Of a DNA stretch of 64,000 bases, positions 1 through 8,504 are shown piece by piece. Numbering within the stretch: position 1 is the stretch's first letter; each line of letters opens with the position of its first letter. Both the position numbers and the translations under genes were made by a program. Under the pieces are notes generated by a model that did not search any database, was not told the origin of the DNA, and worked only from the letters and a program-made list of their open reading frames with translations. The DNA lies in NCBI RefSeq assembly GCF_019145495.1, contig NZ_JAHSTU010000012.1, positions 98,130 to 162,129 on the forward strand, in the 5' to 3' direction. The stretch is from Pseudomonas azerbaijanoccidentalis (GTDB lineage: Bacteria; Pseudomonadota; Gammaproteobacteria; Pseudomonadales; Pseudomonadaceae).

Positions 1-25
1 TTCCGTCGCTTACGAAATCGGGGGG

Positions 26-298
26 TTATTCGGACGGCGGCACGTAGCCTTCGGCCTTGGCGTAATCCTCGCCGGAAAAGAACTTGTCCATCTCGCCCTG
101 AAGATATTTGCGATCTTCGGCGTTCATCATGTTCAGGCGTTTTTCGTTGATCAGCAGGGTCTGGTGTTTTTGCCAGTCGGCCCAGGCCTTGGCCGAGACG
201 TGATCAAAAATGTCCTGGCCTTTGGCGCCCGGGAACGGAGCGCGTTCCAGGGCTGGCAATTCTTCTTTGTACTTGCGGCACATGATGGTGCGGGTCAT
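26..298 (-). CDS. yggX: Fe(II)-trafficking / oxidative damage protection protein YggX
   Basis: A 90-residue protein with the YggX signature: an N-terminal TRTIMCRKYKEELP stretch with the single conserved Cys at residue 7, followed by the FPGxxGQxIFDHVSAKAWxxWQKHQT block. The family is small, cytosolic and helps protect or repair Fe-S clusters under oxidative stress. Its start overlaps the mutY stop by 4 bp (ATGA type), so the two are translationally coupled. The mutY-yggX pair is an old conserved arrangement in gammaproteobacteria and makes sense because MutY itself carries a 4Fe-4S cluster. Length and sequence match the family. Confidence 0.96.
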   Translation of the reverse strand: MTRTIMCRKYKEELPALERAPFPGAKGQDIFDHVSAKAWADWQKHQTLLINEKRLNMMNAEDRKYLQGEMDKFFSGEDYAKAEGYVPPSE

Positions 299-1362
299 GA
301 CGACTCTCCTGCGTTCAATACGGCGGCCGCGCGTTCGAGCAAGGTTTTGACCGGGGCGGCAAGGCCCAGGCGCGGCGGGGTGGCGAGGTTATACCAGAGC
401 CAGTCGGCCTCGGCCACGTGATGGCCGGCGTCCTGGACCTGAACCAGCCAGGGTTCGATGGACAATTGGAAATGACTGAAGGTGTGCACCAGGTTCGCAA
501 GCGATTGCTGCGCGCCCAGTTCCAGCGAGTGCTGCGATGCCAGATGTGGCAGGTCGTCGAGGTCGTCGAGTTCCGGCAGGCTCCACAAACCGCCCCACAG
601 GCCCGTTGACGGGCGACGGTAAAGCAAAATCGCCCCTTCACCGTTGGCGAGCATCGGCATCAACGTGCGTTTTTGCGGGATGGCTTTGCGCGGCTTGGGG
701 ATCGGGTAGCGGGTTTCCAGGCCGAGCATGTGCGCTTCGCACCCCTTCACCAGCGGACACAGCAGACAGCTGGGTTTACTGCGGGTGCAGAGCGTCGCGC
801 CCAGGTCCATCATCGCCTGGGTGTAGGCGTTGACCCGATCATGCGGCGTAAAGCGCTCAGCGTTTGCCCAGAGCTGTTTGGCGACCTTCGGCTCGCCGGG
901 GTAGCCCTCTTGCGCGGTAAAGCGCGCCAGCACGCGTTTGACGTTGCCGTCGAGAATCGGCGCGCGCAGGCCCATGCTGATGCTCGCAATGGCGCCAGCG
1001 GTGGACAGACCGATGCCCGGCAGATCAGTGAGTTTTTCCACATCCCGGGGAAATTCGCCGCCGTACTGCTCGACGACGATCTTCGCGGTCTTCTGCAGAT
1101 TGCGAGCGCGGGTGTAGTAACCCAGGCCGGTCCACAGGTGCAGCACTTCGTCTTCCGGCGCAGACGCCAAGGCTTCGACCGTCGGCAGCGAGGCCATGAA
1201 ACGGTCGAAGTAATTCAGTACGGTGCTGACCTGGGTTTGCTGCAACATGATTTCCGAGACCCACACCCGATACGGGTTGATGTCCTGCTGCCAGGGCAAA
1301 TCGTGCCGGCCGTGGCGGTCGAACCAGTCCAGCACCGCCGTTGAAAACTGCTCGGCTCTCAT
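295..1362 (-). CDS. mutY: A/G-specific adenine DNA glycosylase MutY
   Basis: 355 residues. MutY removes adenine mispaired with 8-oxoguanine. The N-terminal HhH-GPD glycosylase domain is visible: catalytic Glu37 in SEIMLQQTQV, the helix-hairpin-helix LPGIGLSTAGAI at about 114-125, and Asp138 in the PILDGNVKR motif. The 4Fe-4S ligands follow as Cys-X6-Cys-X2-Cys-X5-Cys at about residues 192-208. The C-terminal third is the NUDIX-like 8-oxoG recognition domain. The start overlaps the 3' end of the upstream AsmA-family gene by 4 bp and the stop overlaps yggX, so the three genes form one tight minus-strand operon. Confidence 0.97.
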   Translation of the reverse strand: MRAEQFSTAVLDWFDRHGRHDLPWQQDINPYRVWVSEIMLQQTQVSTVLNYFDRFMASLPTVEALASAPEDEVLHLWTGLGYYTRARNLQKTAKIVVEQYGGEFPRDVEKLTDLPGIGLSTAGAIASISMGLRAPILDGNVKRVLARFTAQEGYPGEPKVAKQLWANAERFTPHDRVNAYTQAMMDLGATLCTRSKPSCLLCPLVKGCEAHMLGLETRYPIPKPRKAIPQKRTLMPMLANGEGAILLYRRPSTGLWGGLWSLPELDDLDDLPHLASQHSLELGAQQSLANLVHTFSHFQLSIEPWLVQVQDAGHHVAEADWLWYNLATPPRLGLAAPVKTLLERAAAVLNAGESS

Positions 1363-3584
1363 CGCTTGAACAGCCCCTTGAGTGCGTCTTTGAGTTCCGG
1401 GCTGACTTTATCGCCCAGCTTCTCGTCGATTTTTTCGCCGATGCGTTCGCCCGCCAGTTTGCTCGCGACCTGGCCCATGCGTTCGTTGTCCAGTCGGCAA
1501 GCCTTGGCGCCCAGTTCCAGCGGACCACGGCAACGCAGCGGCCACTCGATACCGACAAACTTGTCGCCGACCTGGCAGGCCGGGTCCGGCATGGCGCTGG
1601 TGTCGCCTTCGACAACGATGCCTACGCGGTAATCCATACCCAGCACTCGCAGATCGACATCGCCGTCACCGTTGACGGTCATGCCCGGGATGCGCACTTT
1701 CAGGTCCGGATTGCTGGCCACGCCGTTACGGAAATTGAGGTTGCCCTTGAGCTCCTGGAACGGTGTGTCCTTGCCCCGTGGCTCGCCGCTGAGGGTTTTG
1801 CGGTTGAGCGTGGCGATGCCTTTGCACAGCTGCTGCTCAAGGTTGGCGTTGAGCAACACGCCATTGTTGATGACGAAACTGGCGTTGCCGTTAAGGGTTT
1901 CGATCAGCGCTTTTTGGCTGTTGCCCGTGCCGGTCAGGGTGCTGTTGAGCGTGACCAGACCTTTGACCGGTGGTTCTTTGCCCTGGCTCTCGAGGATTTT
2001 TTCCGCTGGCACGCGGCTGATCTGCGTCTGCAGGTTCAGCACAGGCGCCTGCTGACGCACATCGAGGGTGCCCTTGGCTTCGAAGTTACCTTCGTACAAA
2101 TCACCGCGCAGGCTCGCCAGTGTCAGCATGCCACCTTGGCCGTTGGCCTTGAGCACTGCATTGTGAATTGGCAATTTTTCCAGGGTCAACTGGCCGAAGG
2201 TGAGGTCGGCGTCCACGTCCAGTTTGCTCAGGCGTTCCACTGGCAACAGGCGCTCGCTGCTCCACGCCTCTTTGGTCGGCGACTGTGGCAGCGGCGTGCT
2301 GCCGGCGCCGGCCATGGCATCGGCTTCGGTACTGGCGACTTCAGCCTGACGTACTTGCTTGGCGCTGTTGGCCTCGGCCGACTTCGGCGCCAGGTAACGG
2401 TCGACATTGAACGTGTCTGCCTTGAGGTTTGCGCGCAGAGATTGCTTGGCGAAATCCTCGACGGCGATGCGGCCGGTGAACGTGCTGTCGTCGACTTTGA
2501 GGTTGATGTCGTCCAGCGAAAGGCTCGAGGGCGTTCCCGCGAGACGCGTCGCCAGTTCAACTTTACTCAGGCTGCCTTCAGCCATGGCCGGGAGTTTCTG
2601 GCCGATGCTGTCGACGAACTTCGCCAGGTCGAACTGGGCAATCGACAGGCCACCGCTGACCTGCGCGGTTTTGTCGAGGTCATTGACCTTCAACTCACCC
2701 AGCGCACGCAATTGGTTGGCGGAAATCTTGATCCCGGTCCACTCGGCGACGTTGGCGGCCCGGTCGAGCAGCAATTGGCCTTGGGCGGCGAAGGTCATGG
2801 TCTTGCCTTGCAGCGGATCGCCGGCGATTTCACCGGACAGTTTCATGTCTTCAAGCTTGTACCGCTGCAACGCGCGTTCGAAACGCAGTTCGCCGCTGAG
2901 CTCGCTGCGTACCCGCAGAACCGGTTGGTTGGTGCCGAGGAACGCAGTGAGCTTGACCGGAATGTTGGTGGAATCATGCACCGGGCCGGTGCTCAGCTGG
3001 ATGCTTTCGGCGCTGAACTGCTTGCCGGTTTTTTCGTCGTTGTATTCAACGCGAGCGTTGTTGACCGTCAGGCTGTCGATGTCCAGGCGAATCGGCTGGG
3101 CCGGTTTCTCTGCCTGAGCGGTGGTTGGTGCCTCAGGCTCGCTGGACGATGCTGGTGGCGTGTCCGGGGTTGCCGGCTTGGGCACTTTGCCGATGTCTTC
3201 CCAGTTGCCGTGGCCATCCTTGTCGCGGGTCAGGCGCAGGTTGAGACCTTCGACGCGCACGTCGCTCATCTGCACTTCACGACGCAGCAGCGGCAGCACG
3301 CGGACCGACAGGCCAAGCATCTGCAAGTCGGCGAAAGGCTCGGTGGGCTTGGCCAGGGTCGCGACACCGGCGTCGTGCAATTCCAGGCCAAGCCATGGGA
3401 ACAGGCTCCAGCCGATATCGCCATTGAGCGTCAGCTCGATGTGGGCCTTGTCGCGGGCAATCTGGCGAATCTCGTCTTTGTAGTCGTTGGGATCGAAAAG
3501 GTGCGTCAGGGCAAAGCCCAGCGCCACAATGATCAGCAACAGCCCGAGAAGTACCAGACCCAGGATTTTGCCGAACGCTTTCAT
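1359..3584 (-). CDS. AsmA family protein
   Basis: About 741 residues. A single N-terminal membrane segment (roughly residues 5-24, LGLVLLGLLLIIVALGFAL) precedes a very long, beta-rich periplasmic region, as in AsmA proteins of the bridge-like lipid-transfer group thought to affect envelope lipid balance. The IDSLTVNNARVEYND block and the C-terminal LNGNASFVINNGVL region are typical of AsmA. An in-frame start lies 10 codons upstream (3614), but I chose the ATG at 3584 because an AAGGA ribosome site sits at the right distance and the membrane segment then begins at once. It is the first gene of the operon with mutY and yggX. The substrate is not visible from the sequence. Confidence 0.85.
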   Translation of the reverse strand: MKAFGKILGLVLLGLLLIIVALGFALTHLFDPNDYKDEIRQIARDKAHIELTLNGDIGWSLFPWLGLELHDAGVATLAKPTEPFADLQMLGLSVRVLPLLRREVQMSDVRVEGLNLRLTRDKDGHGNWEDIGKVPKPATPDTPPASSSEPEAPTTAQAEKPAQPIRLDIDSLTVNNARVEYNDEKTGKQFSAESIQLSTGPVHDSTNIPVKLTAFLGTNQPVLRVRSELSGELRFERALQRYKLEDMKLSGEIAGDPLQGKTMTFAAQGQLLLDRAANVAEWTGIKISANQLRALGELKVNDLDKTAQVSGGLSIAQFDLAKFVDSIGQKLPAMAEGSLSKVELATRLAGTPSSLSLDDINLKVDDSTFTGRIAVEDFAKQSLRANLKADTFNVDRYLAPKSAEANSAKQVRQAEVASTEADAMAGAGSTPLPQSPTKEAWSSERLLPVERLSKLDVDADLTFGQLTLEKLPIHNAVLKANGQGGMLTLASLRGDLYEGNFEAKGTLDVRQQAPVLNLQTQISRVPAEKILESQGKEPPVKGLVTLNSTLTGTGNSQKALIETLNGNASFVINNGVLLNANLEQQLCKGIATLNRKTLSGEPRGKDTPFQELKGNLNFRNGVASNPDLKVRIPGMTVNGDGDVDLRVLGMDYRVGIVVEGDTSAMPDPACQVGDKFVGIEWPLRCRGPLELGAKACRLDNERMGQVASKLAGERIGEKIDEKLGDKVSPELKDALKGLFKR

Positions 3585-3662
3585 GGGCGAGTCCTTGTAG
3601 TTAGTCGAATTCAAAATTTAGCCGGGGAGTATAGCGCTCCAAAAGAGACGACCGGTCAGCGA

Positions 3663-4067
3663 TCAGTCGGACAGGGCATCGAGCGGCACGTTCAGCTTTG
3701 CCGACAAAGCCTGGGCCTCCAGGTGACCGGCGGGCGCTAACAGGCGCAGGGACGCGCCGGACTGGGCAGCCATGGTCTGCGCTTGCCGCACCAGGCGTTC
3801 CGCGACCCCACGACGTCGGGTGACTTTTCGGACGCACAATTGAGACATATGCCAGATCTCCACGCCGCGCTGCAGATGGGCCGCGCCCAACAATCGATCG
3901 TTGAAACGTCCTGCAATCAATGAGCCGTCCTGCAGGCAGGCTTCAATCAGCTGCGCATCCCCTGCAAACGGTGCAAACAGCCACTGTGGAGCGTCAAGGT
4001 AGATCTTCTGGAGATCCATCCGATCTTGTTCAGTGGCGTGGTTCAGTGACTCGACAACGATGGGCAT
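3663..4067 (-). CDS. PanZ-like GNAT-fold acetyl-CoA sensor protein
   Basis: 134 residues with a compact GNAT fold. The acetyl-CoA loop is readable as VTRRRGVAERLVRQA at about residues 80-94, preceded by the beta-strand HMSQLCVRKV. The sequence resembles the PanZ/PanM group, which binds acetyl-CoA and promotes maturation or feedback control of aspartate decarboxylase PanD in enterobacteria, rather than acting as an ordinary acetyltransferase. That role here is an inference: panD is not in the window. The gene ends 78 bp from the AsmA-family start on the same strand. Confidence 0.65.
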   Translation of the reverse strand: MPIVVESLNHATEQDRMDLQKIYLDAPQWLFAPFAGDAQLIEACLQDGSLIAGRFNDRLLGAAHLQRGVEIWHMSQLCVRKVTRRRGVAERLVRQAQTMAAQSGASLRLLAPAGHLEAQALSAKLNVPLDALSD

Positions 4068-4290
4068 GGTGGATCCTTCAGTGGTACGAGAACAGACAAC
4101 GGTAAAAAAGGTGATATCAGTTTGGTTTTTCTGTCACGTGCAAATGGTAACCTTCGCCCGTTCGTCAGTCCTTCTGCGACTTGATGCCGCACCAAAATGG
4201 AGCTTCGCCTTAGAAAACAGTCATGCGTGCGCATAAAGGCTGGGGGTGAAGAGTGTCTGGCGAACCATACTAATAATTGGGGGATACACA

Positions 4291-5952
4291 ATGACCACGA
4301 GTATCGCGGCGGACGGTTTTGCCGGCCAGCCAGCGTTCCTGTCTAAGGAGCGCATCATCGCCAAGCCCGGTTTCAACCGTTGGCTGGTACCACCGGCCGC
4401 TTTGGCCATCCACCTCTGCATCGGCATGGCCTACGGCTTCTCGGTGTTCTGGCTGCCGTTGTCCAAAGCGCTCGGCATCACTAAACCGATGGCCTGTGCG
4501 CCGGACATGAGCTTTATCGCTCAAGTCTTTTCTTCGCAATGCGACTGGCCGATCTCGATGCTCGGCTGGATCTACACCCTGTTCTTCATCTTCCTGGGTT
4601 GCTCGGCAGCCATCTGGGGCGGCTGGCTGGAGCACGCCGGGCCACGCAAGGCTGGCGTTGTATCGGCACTGTGCTGGTGTGGCGGTCTGTTGATTTCGGC
4701 GCTGGGCATCTACACGCACCAGATCTGGTTGATGTGGATCGGTTCCGGGGTCATCGGCGGTATCGGCCTGGGCCTGGGTTACATCTCGCCGGTGTCGACC
4801 CTGATCAAGTGGTTCCCGGACAAGCGTGGCATGGCGACCGGCATGGCGATCATGGGCTTCGGTGGCGGTGCGATGGTTGGTGCACCGTTGGCGACAGCCT
4901 TGATGAGCCACTTCGGTTCGCCTGAAGGCGTTGGCGTATGGCAGAGCTTCGTAGCCATGGCCGCGATCTACTTCGTGTTCATGATCGGTGGCGCACTGTC
5001 CTACCGCGTGCCGCCAACCGGCTGGAAGCCTGAAGGCTGGACCGCACCTGCGAAAAAAGCCTCGAACGCGATGATCACCAACCGTCACGTACACGTGAAT
5101 GTGGCGTGGAAAACCCCGCAATTCCGCCTCGTTTGGCTGGTGCTGTGCCTGAACGTATCTGCCGGTATCGGCATCCTGGGAATGGCTTCGCCGCTGTTGC
5201 AGGAAGTGTTCGGCGGCAAATTGTTGGGCAATGACCTGCCATTTGGTCAGCTGGATGCCGGGCAACTGGCTTCGATCGCTGCGATCGCTGCCGGCTTCAC
5301 CGGTCTGCTGAGCCTGTTCAACATCGGTGGCCGTTTCTTCTGGGCTTCGTTCTCGGACTATCTGGGACGCAAAAACACCTACTTCGTGTTCTTCGCCCTT
5401 GGCTTTGCGCTGTACGCGCTGATCCCGAACCTCGGCCACCTGGGCAACGTCGCGCTGTTCGTGGCGGCGTTCTGCATCATCCTGTCGATGTACGGCGGTG
5501 GTTTTGCGACTGTTCCGGCTTACCTGGCGGATCTATTCGGTACGCAAATGGTCGGTGCGATCCACGGCCGTCTGCTGACCGCATGGGCGGCGGCGGGCGT
5601 GTTGGGTCCGGTGCTGGTGAACTACCTGCGTGAGTATCAGCTGAGCATCGGCGTTGAACGTGCCGCGGCCTACGACATCACCTTGTACATCCTCGCCGGC
5701 CTGCTGGTGCTGGGTTTCATCTGCAACCTGCTGGTGCGTCCGGTGGCCGACAAGTACTTCATGACCGACGCAGAACTGGCTGCCGAACAGGCGCTGGGTC
5801 ACGACAAGGGCGCTGACGCCAGCACCTCGCTGGAGTGGAAAGCGGCGCCGGGCACCAAGCCTCTGGCAATTGCTGCCTGGCTGGCGGTGGGTATTCCGTT
5901 GGCGTGGGGTGTGTGGGTGACTCTGCAGAAGACGGCAGTACTGTTTCACTAA
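4291..5952 (+). CDS. OFA-family major facilitator (oxalate/formate antiporter-like) transporter
   Basis: About 553 residues and at least 12 hydrophobic segments. The N-terminus WLVPPAALAIHLCIGMAYG, the later GGIGLGLGYISPVSTLIKWFPDKRG and the GRFFWASFSDYLGRK loop are typical of the oxalate/formate antiporter (OFA) branch of the MFS. A periplasmic insert containing two Cys (about residues 70-85) lies after helix 1 and there is a long C-terminal tail. The track start at 4246 was rejected: the ATG at 4291 has a GGGGGA site 6-11 bases upstream. The substrate (carboxylate, for example oxalate, formate or pyruvate) cannot be read from sequence. It stands alone, between divergent and co-directional neighbours, with a REP element after it. 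Confidence 0.85.
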   Translation: MTTSIAADGFAGQPAFLSKERIIAKPGFNRWLVPPAALAIHLCIGMAYGFSVFWLPLSKALGITKPMACAPDMSFIAQVFSSQCDWPISMLGWIYTLFFIFLGCSAAIWGGWLEHAGPRKAGVVSALCWCGGLLISALGIYTHQIWLMWIGSGVIGGIGLGLGYISPVSTLIKWFPDKRGMATGMAIMGFGGGAMVGAPLATALMSHFGSPEGVGVWQSFVAMAAIYFVFMIGGALSYRVPPTGWKPEGWTAPAKKASNAMITNRHVHVNVAWKTPQFRLVWLVLCLNVSAGIGILGMASPLLQEVFGGKLLGNDLPFGQLDAGQLASIAAIAAGFTGLLSLFNIGGRFFWASFSDYLGRKNTYFVFFALGFALYALIPNLGHLGNVALFVAAFCIILSMYGGGFATVPAYLADLFGTQMVGAIHGRLLTAWAAAGVLGPVLVNYLREYQLSIGVERAAAYDITLYILAGLLVLGFICNLLVRPVADKYFMTDAELAAEQALGHDKGADASTSLEWKAAPGTKPLAIAAWLAVGIPLAWGVWVTLQKTAVLFH

Positions 5953-5979
5953 GGTGTTAGCTGCATAAACGCGAAAACT

Positions 5980-6067
5980 GTGGGAGCGAGCCTGTTCGCG
6001 AAGACGGAGTGTCAGTCGGCATAATTGTTGGCTGATCTACCGCTTTCGCGAGCAGGCTCGCTCCCAC
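5980..6067. repeat. REP/REPIN-type inverted repeat, family B
   Basis: The arms GTGGGAGCGAGCCTG and CAGGCTCGCTCCCAC face each other over about 88 bp, between the MFS gene and hisB. Family B of this window shares the GTGGGAGC tip. Confidence 0.85.
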
Positions 6068-6158
6068 ACTTGTTTGTGCGGTGTGCCCCGGTAGCTTGTA
6101 TACACATGTCTACCCGCGACACCCCGGATTCACTCCGTCAGTCATATCACCTCCCGTG

Positions 6159-6187
6159 TTTCTGTTTCCGGCCCGCGCCCCTATAAT
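6159..6187 (+). promoter_or_regulatory. candidate sigma-70 promoter of the hisB operon
   Basis: A perfect TATAAT lies at 6182-6187, 39 bases before the hisB start. The -35 position (about 6159-6164, TTTCTG) is a poor match, so only the -10 is convincing. Confidence 0.5.
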
Positions 6188-6225
6188 GGTTGCCTTTTTC
6201 GCCCAATGATTTTGCGGAGCTGGTG

Positions 6226-6819
6226 ATGGCCGAACGTATGGCGTCTGTCGAGCGCGACACTCTGGAAACCCAGATCAAAGCCTCGATCAACCTTGATGGC
6301 ACCGGAAAGGCCCGATTCGATATCGGTGTTCCTTTTCTTGAGCACATGCTGGACCAGATCGCCCGTCACGGGCTGATCGACCTGGATATTGTCAGCAAGG
6401 GCGACCTGCATATCGATGACCACCACACCGTGGAAGACGTCGGTATCACCCTCGGGCAGGCATTCACAAAAGCCATCGGCGACAAGAAAGGCATCCGTCG
6501 CTACGGCCACGCCTACGTGCCGCTCGATGAAGCGCTGTCGCGCGTGGTGATCGACTTCTCCGGTCGCCCAGGCCTGCAGATGCACGTTCCCTACACCCGC
6601 GCCACCGTCGGCGGTTTCGACGTTGACCTGTTCCAGGAGTTCTTCCAGGGCTTCGTCAACCACGCCAACGTCACCCTGCACATCGATAATCTGCGTGGGC
6701 ACAACACCCACCACCAGATCGAGACCGTCTTCAAGGCTTTCGGCCGCGCCCTGCGCATGGCCGTCGAGCTCGATGACCGCATGGCCGGGCAAATGCCATC
6801 GACCAAGGGCGTTCTGTAA
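6226..6819 (+). CDS. hisB: imidazoleglycerol-phosphate dehydratase HisB
   Basis: 197 residues, the monofunctional dehydratase (no fused phosphatase). It converts imidazoleglycerol phosphate to imidazole-acetol phosphate in histidine biosynthesis. The Mn-binding repeats are present: FLEHMLDQIARHG, DDHHTVED, and the second-half RGHNTHHQIETVFKAF motif. A TTG-initiated extension from 6190 was rejected; the ATG at 6226 has GGAG at 6216-6219 and gives the family-standard N-terminus MAERMASVERDTLETQ. The stop TAA overlaps the hisH ATG (TAATG), so hisBH are coupled. Confidence 0.97.
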   Translation: MAERMASVERDTLETQIKASINLDGTGKARFDIGVPFLEHMLDQIARHGLIDLDIVSKGDLHIDDHHTVEDVGITLGQAFTKAIGDKKGIRRYGHAYVPLDEALSRVVIDFSGRPGLQMHVPYTRATVGGFDVDLFQEFFQGFVNHANVTLHIDNLRGHNTHHQIETVFKAFGRALRMAVELDDRMAGQMPSTKGVL

Positions 6820-7457
6820 TGCAGACAGTCGCGGTAATCGATTACGGCATGGGCAACCTGCACTCGGTGGCCAAGGCCCTCGAGCACGTCGGTGCCGGCA
6901 AGGTTTTGATCACCAGCGATGCCAACGTGATTCGCGAAGCCGACCGGGTGGTTTTCCCCGGCGTCGGCGCGATTCGCGATTGCATGGCGGAAATTCGTCG
7001 CCTCGGTTTCGACTCGCTGGTGCGTGAAGTCAGTCAGGATCGTCCGTTCCTCGGTATTTGCGTCGGCATGCAAGCCTTGCTCGACACCAGCGAAGAGAAC
7101 GACGGCGTTGACTGCATCGGCCTGTTCCCGGGCGCGGTGAAGTTCTTCGGCAAAGACCTGCATGAAGACGGCGAACACCTGAAAGTCCCGCACATGGGCT
7201 GGAACGAAGTGAAGCAGAAGGTCAGTCACCCGCTGTGGCACGACATTCCGGACATGGCGCGTTTCTACTTCGTGCACAGCTACTACATCGCCGCCGCCAA
7301 TGCGCGTCAGGTGGTGGGTGGCGGTCATTACGGGGTCGATTTCGCCGCGGCGCTGGCCGATGGCTCGCGTTTCGCCGTGCAGTTCCACCCGGAGAAAAGC
7401 CATACCCATGGCCTGCAATTGCTGCAGAACTTCGCTGCGTGGGACGGTCGCTGGTAA
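6819..7457 (+). CDS. hisH: imidazole glycerol phosphate synthase glutaminase subunit HisH
   Basis: 212 residues, a class I glutamine amidotransferase that supplies ammonia to HisF. The nucleophile Cys is in PFLGICVGMQAL (around residue 79) and the catalytic His/Glu pair in VQFHPEKSH near the C-terminus. It starts inside the hisB stop and ends immediately before the DUF2164 gene, so all three read as one transcript. Its partner hisF lies 1 kb downstream in the same cluster. Confidence 0.97.
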   Translation: MQTVAVIDYGMGNLHSVAKALEHVGAGKVLITSDANVIREADRVVFPGVGAIRDCMAEIRRLGFDSLVREVSQDRPFLGICVGMQALLDTSEENDGVDCIGLFPGAVKFFGKDLHEDGEHLKVPHMGWNEVKQKVSHPLWHDIPDMARFYFVHSYYIAAANARQVVGGGHYGVDFAAALADGSRFAVQFHPEKSHTHGLQLLQNFAAWDGRW

Positions 7458-7715
7458 ATGGCCGTCAAGAAAAAGCCGCCGATCCTGACCCTCACTCCTG
7501 AACAGGAGAACGAGGCCAATCACAAGATCAAGCGTTTCATGGAAGACCGCTTTGAACTCGACCTCGGCTCGTTCGAGGCGGCTGAAATTCTTGAGCTGTT
7601 TACCCGTGAAATTGCTCCGCACTATTACAACAGGGCGATTTTCGATGTGCAGGCGCACCTCAAAGAGAGGTTCGAAAGCATCGAAAGCGACCTGTGGGCG
7701 CTCGAGAAAAACTGA
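7458..7715 (+). CDS. DUF2164 family protein
   Basis: 85 residues, acidic and helical, with no membrane segment. The ESIESDLWALEKN tail and the EIAPHYYNRAIFDVQAHL core match the DUF2164 family as I know it. Function is unknown. It begins directly after the hisH stop codon and sits between hisH and hisA, so it must be co-transcribed with the histidine genes. A role in the pathway is possible but is not shown by the sequence. Confidence 0.8.
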   Translation: MAVKKKPPILTLTPEQENEANHKIKRFMEDRFELDLGSFEAAEILELFTREIAPHYYNRAIFDVQAHLKERFESIESDLWALEKN

Positions 7716-7757
7716 TTTCCGAGCCAAGCTGAACATTCAAATTTGAAGGTTTGCCAG

Positions 7758-8495
7758 ATGCTGATTATTCCCGCTATCGATCTTAAAGACGGTGCCTGTG
7801 TTCGTCTGCGCCAGGGCCGCATGGAAGATTCCACAGTGTTCTCCGATGACCCGGTGAGCATGGCTGCCAAGTGGGTGGAGGGCGGTTGCCGTCGTCTGCA
7901 TCTGGTCGACCTGAACGGCGCCTTCGAAGGCCAGCCAGTCAATGGCGAAGTGGTCACGGCCATCGCCAAGCGCTACCCGAACCTGCCGATCCAGATCGGT
8001 GGCGGCATCCGCTCCCTGGAAACCATCGAGCACTACGTGAAGGCTGGCGTGAGCTACGTGATCATCGGCACCAAAGCCGTGAAAGATCCGGCCTTCGTCG
8101 CTGAAGCCTGCCGTGCTTTTCCGGGCAAGGTGATCGTTGGTCTGGACGCCAAAGACGGTTTCGTCGCGACCGATGGCTGGGCTGAAATCAGCACCATTCA
8201 GGTGATCGACCTGGCCAAGCAATTCGAAGCCGATGGCGTGTCTGCCATCGTTTATACCGACATCGCCAAAGACGGCATGATGCAGGGCTGCAACGTGCCG
8301 TTTACCGCGGCACTGGCGGCGGCTACATCGATCCCGGTGATCGCTTCCGGTGGTATCCACAACCTGGGTGACATCAAGACGCTGCTCGACGCCAAGGCGC
8401 CAGGCATCATCGGCGCAATCACTGGCCGGGCGATCTACGAAGGCACCCTCGACGTCGCTGAAGCGCAAGCTTTCTGCGATTCGTACAAAGGCTGA
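7758..8495 (+). CDS. hisA: phosphoribosylformimino-AICAR phosphate isomerase HisA
   Basis: 245 residues with the (beta/alpha)8 ProFAR isomerase fold. The two catalytic Asp sit in IIPAIDLKDG (residue 8) and VGLDAKDG (about residue 130), and phosphate-binding loops read GGGIRS and SGGIHN. The start is the ATG at 7758, not the TTG at 7743, because GAAGG at 7745-7749 is correctly spaced and MLIIPAIDLK is the family N-terminus. It catalyses the Amadori rearrangement just before the HisFH step. It lies 42 bp after the DUF2164 gene and 9 bp before hisF. Confidence 0.97.
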   Translation: MLIIPAIDLKDGACVRLRQGRMEDSTVFSDDPVSMAAKWVEGGCRRLHLVDLNGAFEGQPVNGEVVTAIAKRYPNLPIQIGGGIRSLETIEHYVKAGVSYVIIGTKAVKDPAFVAEACRAFPGKVIVGLDAKDGFVATDGWAEISTIQVIDLAKQFEADGVSAIVYTDIAKDGMMQGCNVPFTAALAAATSIPVIASGGIHNLGDIKTLLDAKAPGIIGAITGRAIYEGTLDVAEAQAFCDSYKG

Positions 8496-8504
8496 GGACT
8501 GACC

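Noticed and set aside
4189..4203. NtrC-like palindrome GCACCAAAATGGAGC before the OFA transporter
   Set aside because: One half-site mismatch and no sigma-54 -24/-12 element between it and 4291.
5980..6067. Insertion sequence or MITE with target duplication
   Set aside because: No flanking direct repeats or transposase; repeated family across the window is better explained as REP/REPIN.
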